A stretch of 64,000 bases of DNA from Candidatus Methanoperedens sp. (GTDB lineage Archaea > Halobacteriota > Methanosarcinia > Methanosarcinales > Methanoperedenaceae): contig JAPMTR010000065.1 of NCBI GenBank assembly GCA_026552975.1, positions 1 to 64,000 on the forward strand, read 5' to 3'. How positions within the stretch are numbered: the first letter of the stretch is position 1; every line of letters begins with the position of its first letter. The position numbers were made by a program, and so were the translations under genes. The notes below the pieces were generated by a model that saw only the letters and a list, made by a program, of their open reading frames with translations, was not told the DNA's origin and did not search any database. Shown here piece after piece: positions 1 to 8,624 of this stretch.

Positions 1-160
1 TCCAGCCTGTTCTTCAATCCATTTTATGATAGAAGCGAGTGTGGAAGGAATTTATTAGTAGTTATTTATATAATCCAAGCGAATCATGACGGTATGGTAT
101 CAATGCATCTGCATTAGGCGAATATTATATATGCACATTCTTACCTCATGACTGAATTCA

Positions 161-382
161 TTAAGCTTCCGCTGCTGCAACTGTGGGCATTTCCAATTTA
201 AGAGCTATCAGGTCTTCCATTTTGAATTTATCCGTAACATTAAGTATCTCTAATCCTACAACCTTCCCCCCGGCATCGTAGTCCACTATGAGACCTTTGC
301 TTACTTCTTCGCTCTCTTCTATCGGATTTTCGCTTATCCTGAAATATAGAACATCACTTTCCAGATCGAGTTTTATTCTCAT
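161..382 (-). CDS. DUF2283 domain protein
   Basis: A 73-residue acidic protein with the typical DUF2283 layout. The N-terminus reads MRIKLDLESDVLYFRI, followed by a strand pair containing GLIVDYDAGGKVVGLEIL and a short Ala-rich tail. DUF2283 genes commonly sit next to DUF4258 genes in toxin-antitoxin-like pairs, and the reading frame just upstream on the same strand is a decayed DUF4258-like gene whose old stop overlaps this ATG. The biochemical role of the family is unknown. The family call rests on pattern recognition; a role as an antitoxin is inference. Confidence 0.75.
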   Translation of the reverse strand: MRIKLDLESDVLYFRISENPIEESEEVSKGLIVDYDAGGKVVGLEILNVTDKFKMEDLIALKLEMPTVAAAEA

Positions 383-550
383 AATCGATTCCTCATTCTT
401 TTATCATAAAACATTGTTATCACAGTATATGGTTCCTCTCTTCCAGTCATGATCCACAATGACAGATGTTACCTCTTCTTTTGAGATTTTTCTTTCTCTC
501 AGCATGCCAGCTTCGTACGATATGTTCTCGGTTTTGATCTGCGTCCCCAT
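379..550 (-). pseudogene. Decayed DUF4258-like gene (toxin-like partner)
   Basis: Reading from an ATG at 550 gives ISYEAGMLRERKISKEEV and VIVDHDWKRG, which resembles the N-terminal half of DUF4258 proteins. That frame stops after 48 residues at 404. In the +1 frame the sequence continues as VITMFYDKRMRNRL, which looks like the family's C-terminal strand, and ends with a TGA overlapping the DUF2283 ATG. About 30 residues of the usual middle also seem to be missing. I read this as a frameshifted, internally deleted gene that was once translationally coupled to the DUF2283 gene. The alternative is a genuine 48-residue peptide. Confidence 0.5.
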
Positions 551-575
551 TGCTAATAATTACGATCCGTATCCG

Positions 576-587
576 AATTATTTAAAA
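576..587 (-). promoter_or_regulatory. TATA box for the DUF4258/DUF2283 pair
   Basis: On the minus strand TTTTAAATAATT lies about 26-37 bases before the ATG at 550, which is a normal archaeal TATA distance for a transcript with almost no leader. I see nothing coding between this box and the plus-strand gene at 677. Confidence 0.4.
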
Positions 588-676
588 CTATCTGAACTCA
601 ATCATTATGATTCAAATAAGAATCTTATCTTTCTTTTCAGAAAAGATTTTATTGACTAAATACCAATAAACGGACT

Positions 677-895
677 ATGAAACAATCAAAAGTAATACAA
701 AAGAAATGCTGTTATATGGATAGAGATTGCACATCCGCATGTGTAGCATACAGTGCAGCGAGTGAATTTAGCGAAGGGGCAAAACAAATGGGTATGGATG
801 GTATGAATTGTATGCGCCTTCTTTTGGACATTACCGAATTAATGGGAAGGATGGAACCCAATGATTTCGATGAAGAAGACGAGGATATATTTTAA
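677..895 (+). CDS. Small Cys-containing acidic protein, unknown
   Basis: A 72-residue protein with paired cysteines near the N-terminus (KCCYMDRDC, then TSACVAYS), one more Cys in the middle and a strongly acidic tail (DFDEEDEDIF). The Cys spacing (CC-x5-C-x3-C) could bind metal, but I know no named family for it. It is preceded by an AT-rich stretch around 647-663 that could hold a TATA box for a leaderless start. It is followed 36 bases later by the M20 peptidase gene on the same strand. Coding status is supported by the protein-like composition and position; function unknown. Confidence 0.55.
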   Translation: MKQSKVIQKKCCYMDRDCTSACVAYSAASEFSEGAKQMGMDGMNCMRLLLDITELMGRMEPNDFDEEDEDIF

Positions 896-931
896 AAATA
901 TTACATGTTTAGAATACCTTCCTAAAGCATT

Positions 932-2188
932 ATGCATCCATTATTCGATTATCTGGGATCCAGGACCGATGCGACAATAAAGACACTTGATGAACTTGTT
1001 CGCATACAAACACACGTTCCGCCTGGTGATAATTATGAAAAAGCAATGGATTATGCCGCTTCAAGGTTTGAACATCTTGGTTTTGATGTCGAAAAGATAT
1101 TCATGCCTCGCGAATTATTCGAGAAAAAAAATCCCAGGCTCACTCACCTGAAAGGAGACCGGGTAAACGTGTCAGCGACGAGGGATGTCGGCGCGAAAAA
1201 AACCCTCCTTATAAATACTCATCTTGATGTCGTGCCCGCAAGTGCGAACTGGAGTACTCCCCCCTTTGAATGCACGGTAAAGGATGGACGCATCTTCGGG
1301 CGCGGTGTGGCTGATTCAAAAGGCGGGCCTGCCGCACTGTTTACGGTGCTTTCTGCTCTGGAAGAACTTGATATTCAGCCAGAGTATAACCTGAATATTG
1401 CCCTGACCACGGATGAAGAAATGGGGCCATATTCTGGCCTGTGCTATCTTGCAGACCTTGGAAAGCTCAAAGCAGATCATTTCCTGAGCATGGATGGGGA
1501 TAGCGATGATATCACCATAGCTTCAAATGGCAATATCGACTGGCAGGTCGATGTTTATGGCAGATCATATCATAGCGGCAGCAGCTTTATGGGCGTAAAC
1601 GCAATTGAGAACAGCATCCCGGTCATGAACGAATTGATGGCCCTTAAAGCGAAAGTGGAAAAAAGGCGTTCAAAAGTCCCGGCCAGTATGGCTATCACAG
1701 AAAAAACCGGCCTTAAAACGCTTATGCCTGTCCTTAATATCACGGTAATGAACGCCGGGGTAAAACAGAACATCGTTCCTGACAGGTGCACCATGAAAGG
1801 GGACAGACGCTTTATTCCTGAAGAAAACTTCGATGATGCAAGGTTGGAATTTGACAGTGCCATGAAAAATATTAAGAACAAATACCCTTACATCAATTTC
1901 AATTACAGCTGCGATGAGATCTATGCACCTATGCTTACAAATATGGACCATCCCTGGGTAAAAGAAGTACAAAAAGTAGCAGGAGAAGTTTCAGGAAGAG
2001 AAGTAAGACTTGCAGGGGCGCAGGGCAGTCTCGATGTGGCTTATGCTGTAAAGGTCACAGGATTACCTGCATGCTGCTTCGGAATAGGAAGAAGAATGGA
2101 GAGCAATGCACATGGAGATAATGAAAATATCAGGATAGAAGATCTTGAAATGTATACGAAATTCCTGGGAAAATTGATCGCTGGATAA
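932..2188 (+). CDS. M20 family metallopeptidase (ArgE/DapE-like)
   Basis: A 418-residue cytosolic two-zinc amidohydrolase of the M20 family, which includes succinyl-diaminopimelate desuccinylase, acetylornithine deacetylase and di/carboxypeptidases. Visible metal and catalytic motifs are NTHLDVVP near residue 96, GRGVADSKGG near 128 (bridging Asp), TTDEEMG near 163 (general-base Glu plus ligand) and the C-terminal NAHGDNENI near 395 (last His ligand). The dimerisation lid insertion lies at about 205-320. Length matches the family. Substrate cannot be fixed from sequence alone, and no lysine or arginine pathway genes flank it. Confidence 0.85.
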   Translation: MHPLFDYLGSRTDATIKTLDELVRIQTHVPPGDNYEKAMDYAASRFEHLGFDVEKIFMPRELFEKKNPRLTHLKGDRVNVSATRDVGAKKTLLINTHLDVVPASANWSTPPFECTVKDGRIFGRGVADSKGGPAALFTVLSALEELDIQPEYNLNIALTTDEEMGPYSGLCYLADLGKLKADHFLSMDGDSDDITIASNGNIDWQVDVYGRSYHSGSSFMGVNAIENSIPVMNELMALKAKVEKRRSKVPASMAITEKTGLKTLMPVLNITVMNAGVKQNIVPDRCTMKGDRRFIPEENFDDARLEFDSAMKNIKNKYPYINFNYSCDEIYAPMLTNMDHPWVKEVQKVAGEVSGREVRLAGAQGSLDVAYAVKVTGLPACCFGIGRRMESNAHGDNENIRIEDLEMYTKFLGKLIAG

Positions 2189-2236
2189 TTGATATTTTAT
2201 TCTATTTTGGGATAATTGATATTTTATCCTATTTTG
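2183..2236. repeat. 27-bp tandem duplication at convergent gene ends
   Basis: Two head-to-tail 27-bp copies (2183-2209 and 2210-2236) differ at one base. Each begins GGATAATTGATA and ends CTATTTTG. The first copy holds the stop of the M20 peptidase gene, and the second holds the TAG stop of the minus-strand gene ending at 2229. T-rich tracts in both could aid termination. Confidence 0.85.
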
Positions 2237-2954
2237 TTAATATAAATATAAGTAGCGATACCAGAAAGATCACTGTCAGGAACATTACCATTACCATGAC
2301 TGATAATAATGGAGTGTTTATTGTTAGGACGTCTTTCCATGTAGCCTTTTTTAAAGATTCCCACGCAATATCTTTCTTATCATTTGACCCGTCATTGAAA
2401 TCTACCACATAATTCATGGTCGCACGAACCGCCACTTCGGTCTGGTTCCCGCATGCTCCAGTTGTTTCAAGATAAAGGATAACTGATTTATTCTGAGTGA
2501 TCCTGTTATTCAAACTCCTTAATGTCTTTATGATCCTTTCAAGCATGTCATATGACATCATTGCATTCAGGTTGTCAATAATTATGATGCTTCTGCCTTT
2601 TTTTTCTATCAATTCATCTATTGATTTGAAAAGACAGTTGTAATCAGTGGGTGAAGAACAGTATTTTACCCCTTCCTTTAGGATAGCAAGCCCCATAATA
2701 TGGGTGATCATATCTATGAACTGTATATTGTCAATAATAAAATGATGAGAAACAAGTTTTTTCCCGACCAGGTCAGGAGGTTGCTGGTAGCAGACCCAGA
2801 TAATGTTCTTCATATCCGTTTCTGCAATGGATTCATACACCGCCTTATATAATTGTTCCTCTGTGGAAGGCGAAGATGGAACTGATATCAGGACGCTTTC
2901 TTTTGAAAGAATATCCTTGAATTGTTTATTTTTTTCTTGCGTCACCTGAACCAC
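2229..2954 (-). CDS. KaiC/RAD55-like protein without P-loop, C-terminal membrane segment
   Basis: A 241-residue protein. The body follows the KaiC/RecA-like fold: a strand at VLISVPSSPSTEEQ where Walker A should be, but with no GxxGxGKT, and a clear Walker B-like strand RSIIIIDNLNAMM near residue 128. A strongly hydrophobic helix at about 213-239 ends the protein, so it is probably tethered to the membrane by its C-terminus. The start overlaps the upstream KaiC-like gene by 29 bases, implying coupled translation. I infer a pseudo-ATPase partner of that KaiC-like protein, perhaps recruiting it to the membrane. Resemblance to DUF835-type domains is possible. Confidence 0.65.
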   Translation of the reverse strand: MVQVTQEKNKQFKDILSKESVLISVPSSPSTEEQLYKAVYESIAETDMKNIIWVCYQQPPDLVGKKLVSHHFIIDNIQFIDMITHIMGLAILKEGVKYCSSPTDYNCLFKSIDELIEKKGRSIIIIDNLNAMMSYDMLERIIKTLRSLNNRITQNKSVILYLETTGACGNQTEVAVRATMNYVVDFNDGSNDKKDIAWESLKKATWKDVLTINTPLLSVMVMVMFLTVIFLVSLLIFILTK

Positions 2955-3672
2955 CGATCAATACATTGTATTTGCTGTAAACATCTATTCCCTTTTCCGT
3001 GAAATCATATTGCCTTATCTCTCTTAGATGTTTTGTCCAGCGCATTTTAGCGATCTGGATCACATGGAGGATCTCATTTAAGTCCGATGACTGTACCCTT
3101 CGAAGGATAAAAAGGCCATCAACTGCGTATTCTACTATCCCTGATCTTGTTGAACAGGAGTCTATTTCGGACTCAGCCGTTATCATGGCAGTTGAGGAAT
3201 TATCTTTTATCAATCGGAATAGATTGAGCAGGCGGCTTCTGCTTTCAACTTCACTCTTACATAAGGTTATAAAATCCGTTATTGGATCAATGATAACTAT
3301 ATCTGTCTTCATATTTTTCACTGTAATTGGCAGCTCATCAAGATATTTGGAAGTAAGATGAAATTCCTCCCCTCTTAATTCCGTGTGAACAGGTTCCATA
3401 TATTTTAGAACAAGTTGCTTGTTATCAAGGAATGGTTCAAAATCCCACCCATATACAATAGATTTAGATTTTAATTCCTTTTCATTGTGATTCGATGAAA
3501 TATACAGACACTTCTTACCATTTTTCAAAGAAGCATAAAGGAATTGCAAAGACATAAGAGTCTTTCCGCTACCTGCAGGCCCCACCAATCCGATTATATT
3601 TCCTGAGTTTACTCCTCCATAAAGCATTTCATCCAATCCGGGGATACCCATACTGATCTTATCTTCTGCCAT
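2926..3672 (-). CDS. KaiC-like RecA-superfamily ATPase (single domain)
   Basis: A 248-residue single-domain KaiC/RAD55-type ATPase. GIPGLDEMLYGGV at the N-terminus is the usual KaiC opening. Walker A is GPAGSGKTLMSL near residues 31-42, and the Walker B strand is TDIVIIDPITDF near 125. The tail IAKMRWTKHLREI...GIDVYSKY resembles the KaiC C-terminal lobe. Archaeal single-domain KaiC proteins often act in signalling; ArlH of the archaellum is a relative. It is the fourth gene of a minus-strand operon that starts with a histidine kinase and two receivers, which suggests ATPase or phosphotransfer output downstream of them. That role is inference. Confidence 0.85.
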   Translation of the reverse strand: MAEDKISMGIPGLDEMLYGGVNSGNIIGLVGPAGSGKTLMSLQFLYASLKNGKKCLYISSNHNEKELKSKSIVYGWDFEPFLDNKQLVLKYMEPVHTELRGEEFHLTSKYLDELPITVKNMKTDIVIIDPITDFITLCKSEVESRSRLLNLFRLIKDNSSTAMITAESEIDSCSTRSGIVEYAVDGLFILRRVQSSDLNEILHVIQIAKMRWTKHLREIRQYDFTEKGIDVYSKYNVLIGGSGDARKK

Positions 3673-3700
3673 AATTCACCTTCAACAGTCCCTTGTGTTA

Positions 3701-4330
3701 TTATTTAATATTCATTCGATCCTTCAGGGCCGAAATTTTTGCCTTTTTCAGCTCTTCGGTGCGTTCTTGAACTTTCTTTTCCAGTTCTTCTTTTTCCTTT
3801 CGCATCATTTCCATCTGTTGTTCAACTTTATCTTTATCATGAACGATCCCATCCTGATATTTCTTATTCTTAAGAAGAGATCTTATACGAGCAAAAAGTT
3901 CATTCCTGTTTATCGGCTTGGTCAAATAATCATCAGCACCAAGCTCGATACATTTGACCTTTGCATCTGACCCAGAAAGAGCTGTCACGATCACTACCGG
4001 AATGAAGTGCGTCGATTCATTTTCCTTTATGAATTTGCATACATCATATCCTGTGACATGCGGCATCATAATATCCAGAAGCACAATATCTGGTTTGTCA
4101 CCCGTGATCTTTTCGATCGCTTCTTTGCCGCCCCCTGCTTTTATTACATCGTAATCTTTGTTCAGGTAAGCGTCCAGGACCATCAAATTAATTTCTTCAT
4201 CATCAACAATAAGAACTTTACCTTTTGATATTTTTACACCAGGATCGTTTGAAACCATTGTCCCCTGGCCATAATAACCCCAATTGGGATCATATTCAGG
4301 CTTTTTAACATCAGTTTCATTCGGATTCAT
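3701..4330 (-). CDS. Response regulator: receiver plus coiled coil
   Basis: A 209-residue protein with a receiver domain at about 38-160: KVLIVDDEE acid pocket, phospho-acceptor Asp in IVLLDIMMP, Thr in VIVTAL and Lys in YLTKPIN, all canonical. After it comes a charged coiled coil with KVEQQMEMMRKEKEELEKKV and ERTEELKKAK. This looks like the linker that usually leads into a kinase domain, but the protein ends there. The N-terminal 35 residues are low-complexity and unassigned. Its start overlaps the stop of the upstream receiver gene by four bases (ATGA), so the two are coupled. Confidence 0.88.
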   Translation of the reverse strand: MNPNETDVKKPEYDPNWGYYGQGTMVSNDPGVKISKGKVLIVDDEEINLMVLDAYLNKDYDVIKAGGGKEAIEKITGDKPDIVLLDIMMPHVTGYDVCKFIKENESTHFIPVVIVTALSGSDAKVKCIELGADDYLTKPINRNELFARIRSLLKNKKYQDGIVHDKDKVEQQMEMMRKEKEELEKKVQERTEELKKAKISALKDRMNIK

Positions 4331-4701
4331 TTACTCTCCTTTTCGAGAATTTCATTTATTAAATTTATAAAATCTGTGACATGAATGGGTTTTGACATAT
4401 AATGATCAAAACCCAGATCAAGGAATTTCTCCCTGTCTCCTTTCATGGCAAAAGCCGTCAAAGCAATTATTGGTATTTTATTATTACGGGGTATGGCCTT
4501 TATTTTCCTGGTCGTTTCAATTCCATCCATAACAGGAAGTTCTATGTCCATTATTATCATGTCGTAGTGATCTTTATCGACCATTTTCAAAGCCTCAAAA
4601 CCATCGGTGGCTTTATGGACATTGAGATCCAGGGAATCCAGGATATCAGAAACCAGTTTCATATTCATCATATCATCCTCTACAATAAGAATGTTCGTCA
4701 T
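4327..4701 (-). CDS. Single-domain response regulator (CheY-like fold)
   Basis: A 124-residue stand-alone receiver. Canonical residues are visible: NILIVEDDMM acid pair, Asp in MIIMDIELP, Thr in IALTAFA and Lys in YMSKPI. It overlaps by four bases with both the kinase upstream and the coiled-coil receiver downstream, so kinase, receiver and receiver form one translationally coupled unit. It probably takes phosphate from the 790-residue kinase. It resembles Spo0F/DivK-type relay receivers more than motility CheY. Confidence 0.88.
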   Translation of the reverse strand: MTNILIVEDDMMNMKLVSDILDSLDLNVHKATDGFEALKMVDKDHYDMIIMDIELPVMDGIETTRKIKAIPRNNKIPIIALTAFAMKGDREKFLDLGFDHYMSKPIHVTDFINLINEILEKESK

Positions 4702-7070
4702 CCCTTGACCACCTGTTTTACGGGAATTGTGAAAGTGAACGTACTGCCTTCACCAATAACGCTTTCCACCCTTATATCTCCCCCATGCAATTCAACGAGT
4801 TTCTTTGAGATCACAAGTCCAAGACCCGTACCCCCATATTTTCTTGTGATACCGGTATCAAGTTGCTGGAACTCATTAAATAATTTTTCCAGATTCTCTT
4901 TCTTTATTCCAATACCGGTGTCAGAAACAGAGAACTCTGCCATTTCACCAATCTTCTTCACCTTTACTGTGATTTTTCCACCTTCTTCTTTGCTGAATTT
5001 CACCGCATTGCTAAGAAGATTAAAAAGCACCTGTTTTATTCTCTGTTTATCCCCCTCAATAGATCCCAGTTGAGGGTCAATATTCTTGATAACGTCTATA
5101 TTGTGTTGCATTGCCTTATATTTAACAAGGGAATGAGTTTCTCCCATAAGCTCATCCACAGAAAATCTCTCGATCAACAGTTCCATCTTACCTGATTCCA
5201 CTTTTGAGATATCGAGGATATCGTTGATGATCAATAATAAATGGTCACCAGCGCTATGAATATCTTTTACGTATCCCTTTTGCGTTTCATTTAAACTTCC
5301 CCCTATTCCCATAGTCATGATATCAGAAAAACCTATTATTGCATTTAGAGGTGTTCGAAGTTCATGGCTCATCGATGCGAGGAACTCTGATTTGGCTTTA
5401 TTTTCAGTTTCAAGACGGATGTTCTTGATATGAAGATCATGAGCGATCTTCCTTTCGGCGATATCACGAACTGTTGCCTGAAGGACCTGTTTTCCTTTGA
5501 AGTTAAAAGCACTGAGCAATACTTCAGCGGGGAAATCTTCTCCATTCTGTCTTCTATGTACCCATTCAAAATGGTTCGAACCTTTTGTGAAAGCCTCGGT
5601 GATCCTTTTATTCGCTGCTGTTCCCGAATCTTCCCCATCAGGCTGGTTAGGAGGGGAAACTTGAGATGGATGTATTTTTGTAAAATCTTCTTTATTATAA
5701 AATCCAAATATCTTAAGTGTTGCATCATTGCAGTCAAAAAAACCTTTTTCATCAAGAAGCATGATTGCATCCGATGATCCTTCATACAGCATCCTGTATT
5801 TTTCTTCAGAATCCAATAGCTTTTCCTCTGCACGCTTGCGTTCGACAAGATCCCAGCCAAGATCTCCAAGAAGCCTGGTATTCTCAACATCTGCTTTATC
5901 ATAAACCACAGATTTATTACCAACACCAAGAATAGCCATTATCAGGTTATCCCGGATTATCGGAATGACAAGCTCCCTGATCACAGGTACATGGCCAGGC
6001 GGCAGTCCCTTGCGATGAGGCAGTTCCTGGTAGTTATTGTGAATAACAGGACACTGCTGATAAAAACACTCAGCCCAGACTCCTGCTTCGGAAATATCAT
6101 ATTCTTGTCCCTTTCCCTTTGTTTTACACATTTCTACAAGCGCATTTGTTGACCATTTTTGAAATGTAATTGTTCTTTGGTCTTTATCAAGGAAATAAAA
6201 GAAACCGATCTGACTCCTTGTGAGCACTTCAATTTCATCAAGGGTCTTCTGGAGCAGTTCATCCACAGAGTGTGATAGGGAAAATTCCACGAGGCGAGTG
6301 CGAGCTTCAAGAATTTCTTGCCTTTGCTTTCGTTCTGTTATATCCCTGAGTATCCCTGAAAAATAAACTGTTTCTCCTGCCTTCCAGGTGGAAAGCGAAA
6401 GTTCCAGGGGAAATTCAATCCCATTTTTGCGAAGACCTGACAGTTCAACTTTATTACCAATAACATGAGACTTTCCTGTGGCGATGAACCGATCCAATCC
6501 TTTTAGATGTGCATCCCTGTATTTTTCCGGGATCAGGATTGTCAGGGGCTTGCCAATAACTTCTTTTTTATCATACCCGAATTTATTAATAGCGCCATTA
6601 TTCCAGAAAATTATCATACCCTTAGAATCGATCGTGATGATAGCATCGTTCGCAGACTCTGTTATGGAACGCAAATGCTCTTCGTTTTCTTTAAGGGTTT
6701 GATCAAATTTCTTGCGGTCTGTTATATCACGCATAAATGAATAGAACTTTCCGCCATCTGCAGGATCATAATTAACACTGGCTTCGATATCGATAATTCT
6801 TCCATCCTTGCATTTATGACGGGTTTCGAAGCGATCATGGCCCTCCGTTAAAACTCGATGAATGCGTTTTGCGATCATTTCCTCCGTTTCTTTAGCCTCG
6901 ATATCTTTCAGGCTCATTTGAAGCAATTCTTCCAGGCTATAACCGGTCATAGAACAATATGAATCATTGGCATCCAGTATGCGCCCCTGGGAGTCTACCA
7001 GATAAAAACCATCCATGGCGGTTTTAAGTATGGTCTTATATTCCGACACTGTTTTCTTGATTTCAGTCAT
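4698..7070 (-). CDS. PAS-PAS-GAF-PAS histidine kinase
   Basis: A 790-residue soluble sensor kinase with no membrane segment. Domains in order: PAS at about 8-120 (FYLVDSQGRILDANDSYC), PAS at 128-248 (AIITIDSKGMIIFWN), GAF at 262-410 (IGFFYFLDKDQRTITF), PAS at 422-545 (AIMLLDEKGFFDCN), HisKA at 558-625 with the phospho-acceptor His in SMSHELRTPLNAIIGF, and HATPase_c at 670-785 with N box NLLSNAVKFS, DTGIGI and GGTGLGLVISKK. PAS and GAF domains often bind haem, flavin or small ligands, but the ligand is unknown here. First gene of a five-gene operon; its stop overlaps the next receiver by four bases. Confidence 0.92.
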   Translation of the reverse strand: MTEIKKTVSEYKTILKTAMDGFYLVDSQGRILDANDSYCSMTGYSLEELLQMSLKDIEAKETEEMIAKRIHRVLTEGHDRFETRHKCKDGRIIDIEASVNYDPADGGKFYSFMRDITDRKKFDQTLKENEEHLRSITESANDAIITIDSKGMIIFWNNGAINKFGYDKKEVIGKPLTILIPEKYRDAHLKGLDRFIATGKSHVIGNKVELSGLRKNGIEFPLELSLSTWKAGETVYFSGILRDITERKQRQEILEARTRLVEFSLSHSVDELLQKTLDEIEVLTRSQIGFFYFLDKDQRTITFQKWSTNALVEMCKTKGKGQEYDISEAGVWAECFYQQCPVIHNNYQELPHRKGLPPGHVPVIRELVIPIIRDNLIMAILGVGNKSVVYDKADVENTRLLGDLGWDLVERKRAEEKLLDSEEKYRMLYEGSSDAIMLLDEKGFFDCNDATLKIFGFYNKEDFTKIHPSQVSPPNQPDGEDSGTAANKRITEAFTKGSNHFEWVHRRQNGEDFPAEVLLSAFNFKGKQVLQATVRDIAERKIAHDLHIKNIRLETENKAKSEFLASMSHELRTPLNAIIGFSDIMTMGIGGSLNETQKGYVKDIHSAGDHLLLIINDILDISKVESGKMELLIERFSVDELMGETHSLVKYKAMQHNIDVIKNIDPQLGSIEGDKQRIKQVLFNLLSNAVKFSKEEGGKITVKVKKIGEMAEFSVSDTGIGIKKENLEKLFNEFQQLDTGITRKYGGTGLGLVISKKLVELHGGDIRVESVIGEGSTFTFTIPVKQVVKG

Positions 7071-7286
7071 ATGAAATACCTGAGTAAATTAAAGAACTTC
7101 ATCCTTCCGTTGTCATATTTCGTTGATATTGTTATTTCCAATTCTTATAATGATGATGATAATAATTGTGTATATAACATATATAACTTGCGGTGACTAA
7201 AACACCTGGCCCTTCTGGAATAAAAGAAAAGTATCCAGGGAACTAATATTTAAATACAGATAATACATAATTACCATAGTGATATC
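7071..7286. promoter_or_regulatory. Divergent promoter region
   Basis: A 216-bp AT-rich spacer between the minus-strand kinase operon and the plus-strand gene at 7287. TATTTAAATA at about 7247-7256 sits some 31-40 bases before the plus ATG and is a good archaeal TATA box. On the minus side, alternating TATATA near 7160-7180 could serve the kinase operon, giving a leader of roughly 70 bases. Confidence 0.45.
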
Positions 7287-8621
7287 ATGCTCAGCCAGAT
7301 AGTATTCCTTTTCTGTGTCACCGTGCTCCTCTATGCAGGTCTAGGTGTTTATGTCCTGAAAAAGAACCCGAACGACCGCAGCAACCAGATGTTCGCCATA
7401 ATCATGCTTCTTTTTATTATGTGGTCAGTTATCATCTATAACATAAATCTCATAGCCAGTGACGCACCCCTCACCGAAATATTTCCGGCCGTGAAGATCC
7501 AGTTCAGTGGCATGATACTTGCCCTTGCGGCTTTTGTAAGCCTTTCTTTTTCAGACAAAAAAGCGGCTATAAGAAGCCCCATATTGCTTCTGATTATTAT
7601 ATTGTCCGCATATAATATATATATTATCTGGGCAACTGACATCACACAGATAGGAGTTGATGTTTTCACAAAGATCTCGTGGAACCTGACAGATTATTTC
7701 CTTATCTCATCAGTTTTCGGGATCGCAGGTGTTTATCTGCTATTCCGGTACTATATGAAAAGCAAATACAGACAGCCGGATCAGGCAAAACTCATACTGG
7801 CAGGGGCTATCATGGCTGTTATGGTCTCGATAATAGCGAACATAATACTCCCCATGTTCTTCAACATTTACCTGCTTGGCCTGACAACATTTTCCCCGGC
7901 CGTCATGGGTCTTTTTTTTGCTTATGCAGTTTACCAGTATGGATTCTGTATAAGACCTGTTCATGAGATATCACCCACATCTTTTTGCGGAGTGAATTGT
8001 ATGGCATGTATAGAATATATAGACGGGAAATGCATTGGATGCAGGTTTGAAAAAGATAGATACATGAATTGTGATATTTACAAGTGCCTGATAAAGAAAG
8101 AATGCTCGGAATGCGCGGATTGTATCGAAATAATTGACTGCAAAAAACGAAAAGAAATAGCGTGGAAATGTTTATGCCAGAATCAGAAATTCTCACTCTC
8201 CCCCGGCACCTTCCTTGTGGAGGATAATGGTTATGAGATACTGGTTGATTCAATGAAGACGGGAAAGCTTGGCCTTGTCGCCACGGCCCAGCAGCCATCA
8301 CATGTCAGGGAAAAACATGATATCAAGACAACAACTATTGTTTGGATATCGAATGACTCTGACGGTATAGACCCCAAAAAGCTTGAAAAACTTGGGCTTA
8401 TACTTGCCAAATCCATGAAAATCCTGGAAGGATCCGGCGGTGTCGTTCTCCTGGATGCAATAAAAGAACTGATAGACGTCAATGGAAATCAAAAAGTCCT
8501 GGATTTTGTAAAATTTCTTGATAATGCGGCAAAAAAGCATAATGTGACTTTGCTCATCACCCACTCTGGTGGTGAATTTGAAGACCTTTTGAAGAAAGAG
8601 ATTAAACACCAGAAGTTTTGA
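7287..8621 (+). CDS. 7TM N-terminus, Cys-rich cluster and DUF835 domain protein
   Basis: A 444-residue membrane protein. Residues 1-220 hold about seven hydrophobic helices, like the 7TM sensor region of some histidine kinases. Residues 232-290 are Cys-rich: FCGVNCMACIEY, GKCIGCRF, MNCDIYKC, KECSECADC and IIDCKK, with a spacing reminiscent of DUF3795 or ferredoxin-like metal sites. Residues 300-440 match DUF835 (LGLVATAQQPSHVREK, TTIVWIS, GGVVLLDAIKELI), a KaiC-like signalling domain. I infer a redox- or metal-responsive membrane signalling protein. The next gene starts three bases after the stop, so the two are co-transcribed. Confidence 0.75.
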   Translation: MLSQIVFLFCVTVLLYAGLGVYVLKKNPNDRSNQMFAIIMLLFIMWSVIIYNINLIASDAPLTEIFPAVKIQFSGMILALAAFVSLSFSDKKAAIRSPILLLIIILSAYNIYIIWATDITQIGVDVFTKISWNLTDYFLISSVFGIAGVYLLFRYYMKSKYRQPDQAKLILAGAIMAVMVSIIANIILPMFFNIYLLGLTTFSPAVMGLFFAYAVYQYGFCIRPVHEISPTSFCGVNCMACIEYIDGKCIGCRFEKDRYMNCDIYKCLIKKECSECADCIEIIDCKKRKEIAWKCLCQNQKFSLSPGTFLVEDNGYEILVDSMKTGKLGLVATAQQPSHVREKHDIKTTTIVWISNDSDGIDPKKLEKLGLILAKSMKILEGSGGVVLLDAIKELIDVNGNQKVLDFVKFLDNAAKKHNVTLLITHSGGEFEDLLKKEIKHQKF

Positions 8622-8624
8622 ACT

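Noticed and set aside
459-659. Plus-strand 66-residue open frame over the decayed DUF4258 gene and its promoter
   Set aside because: It is the shadow of the minus-strand DUF4258-like frame and continues into AT-rich non-coding DNA; composition is not protein-like.
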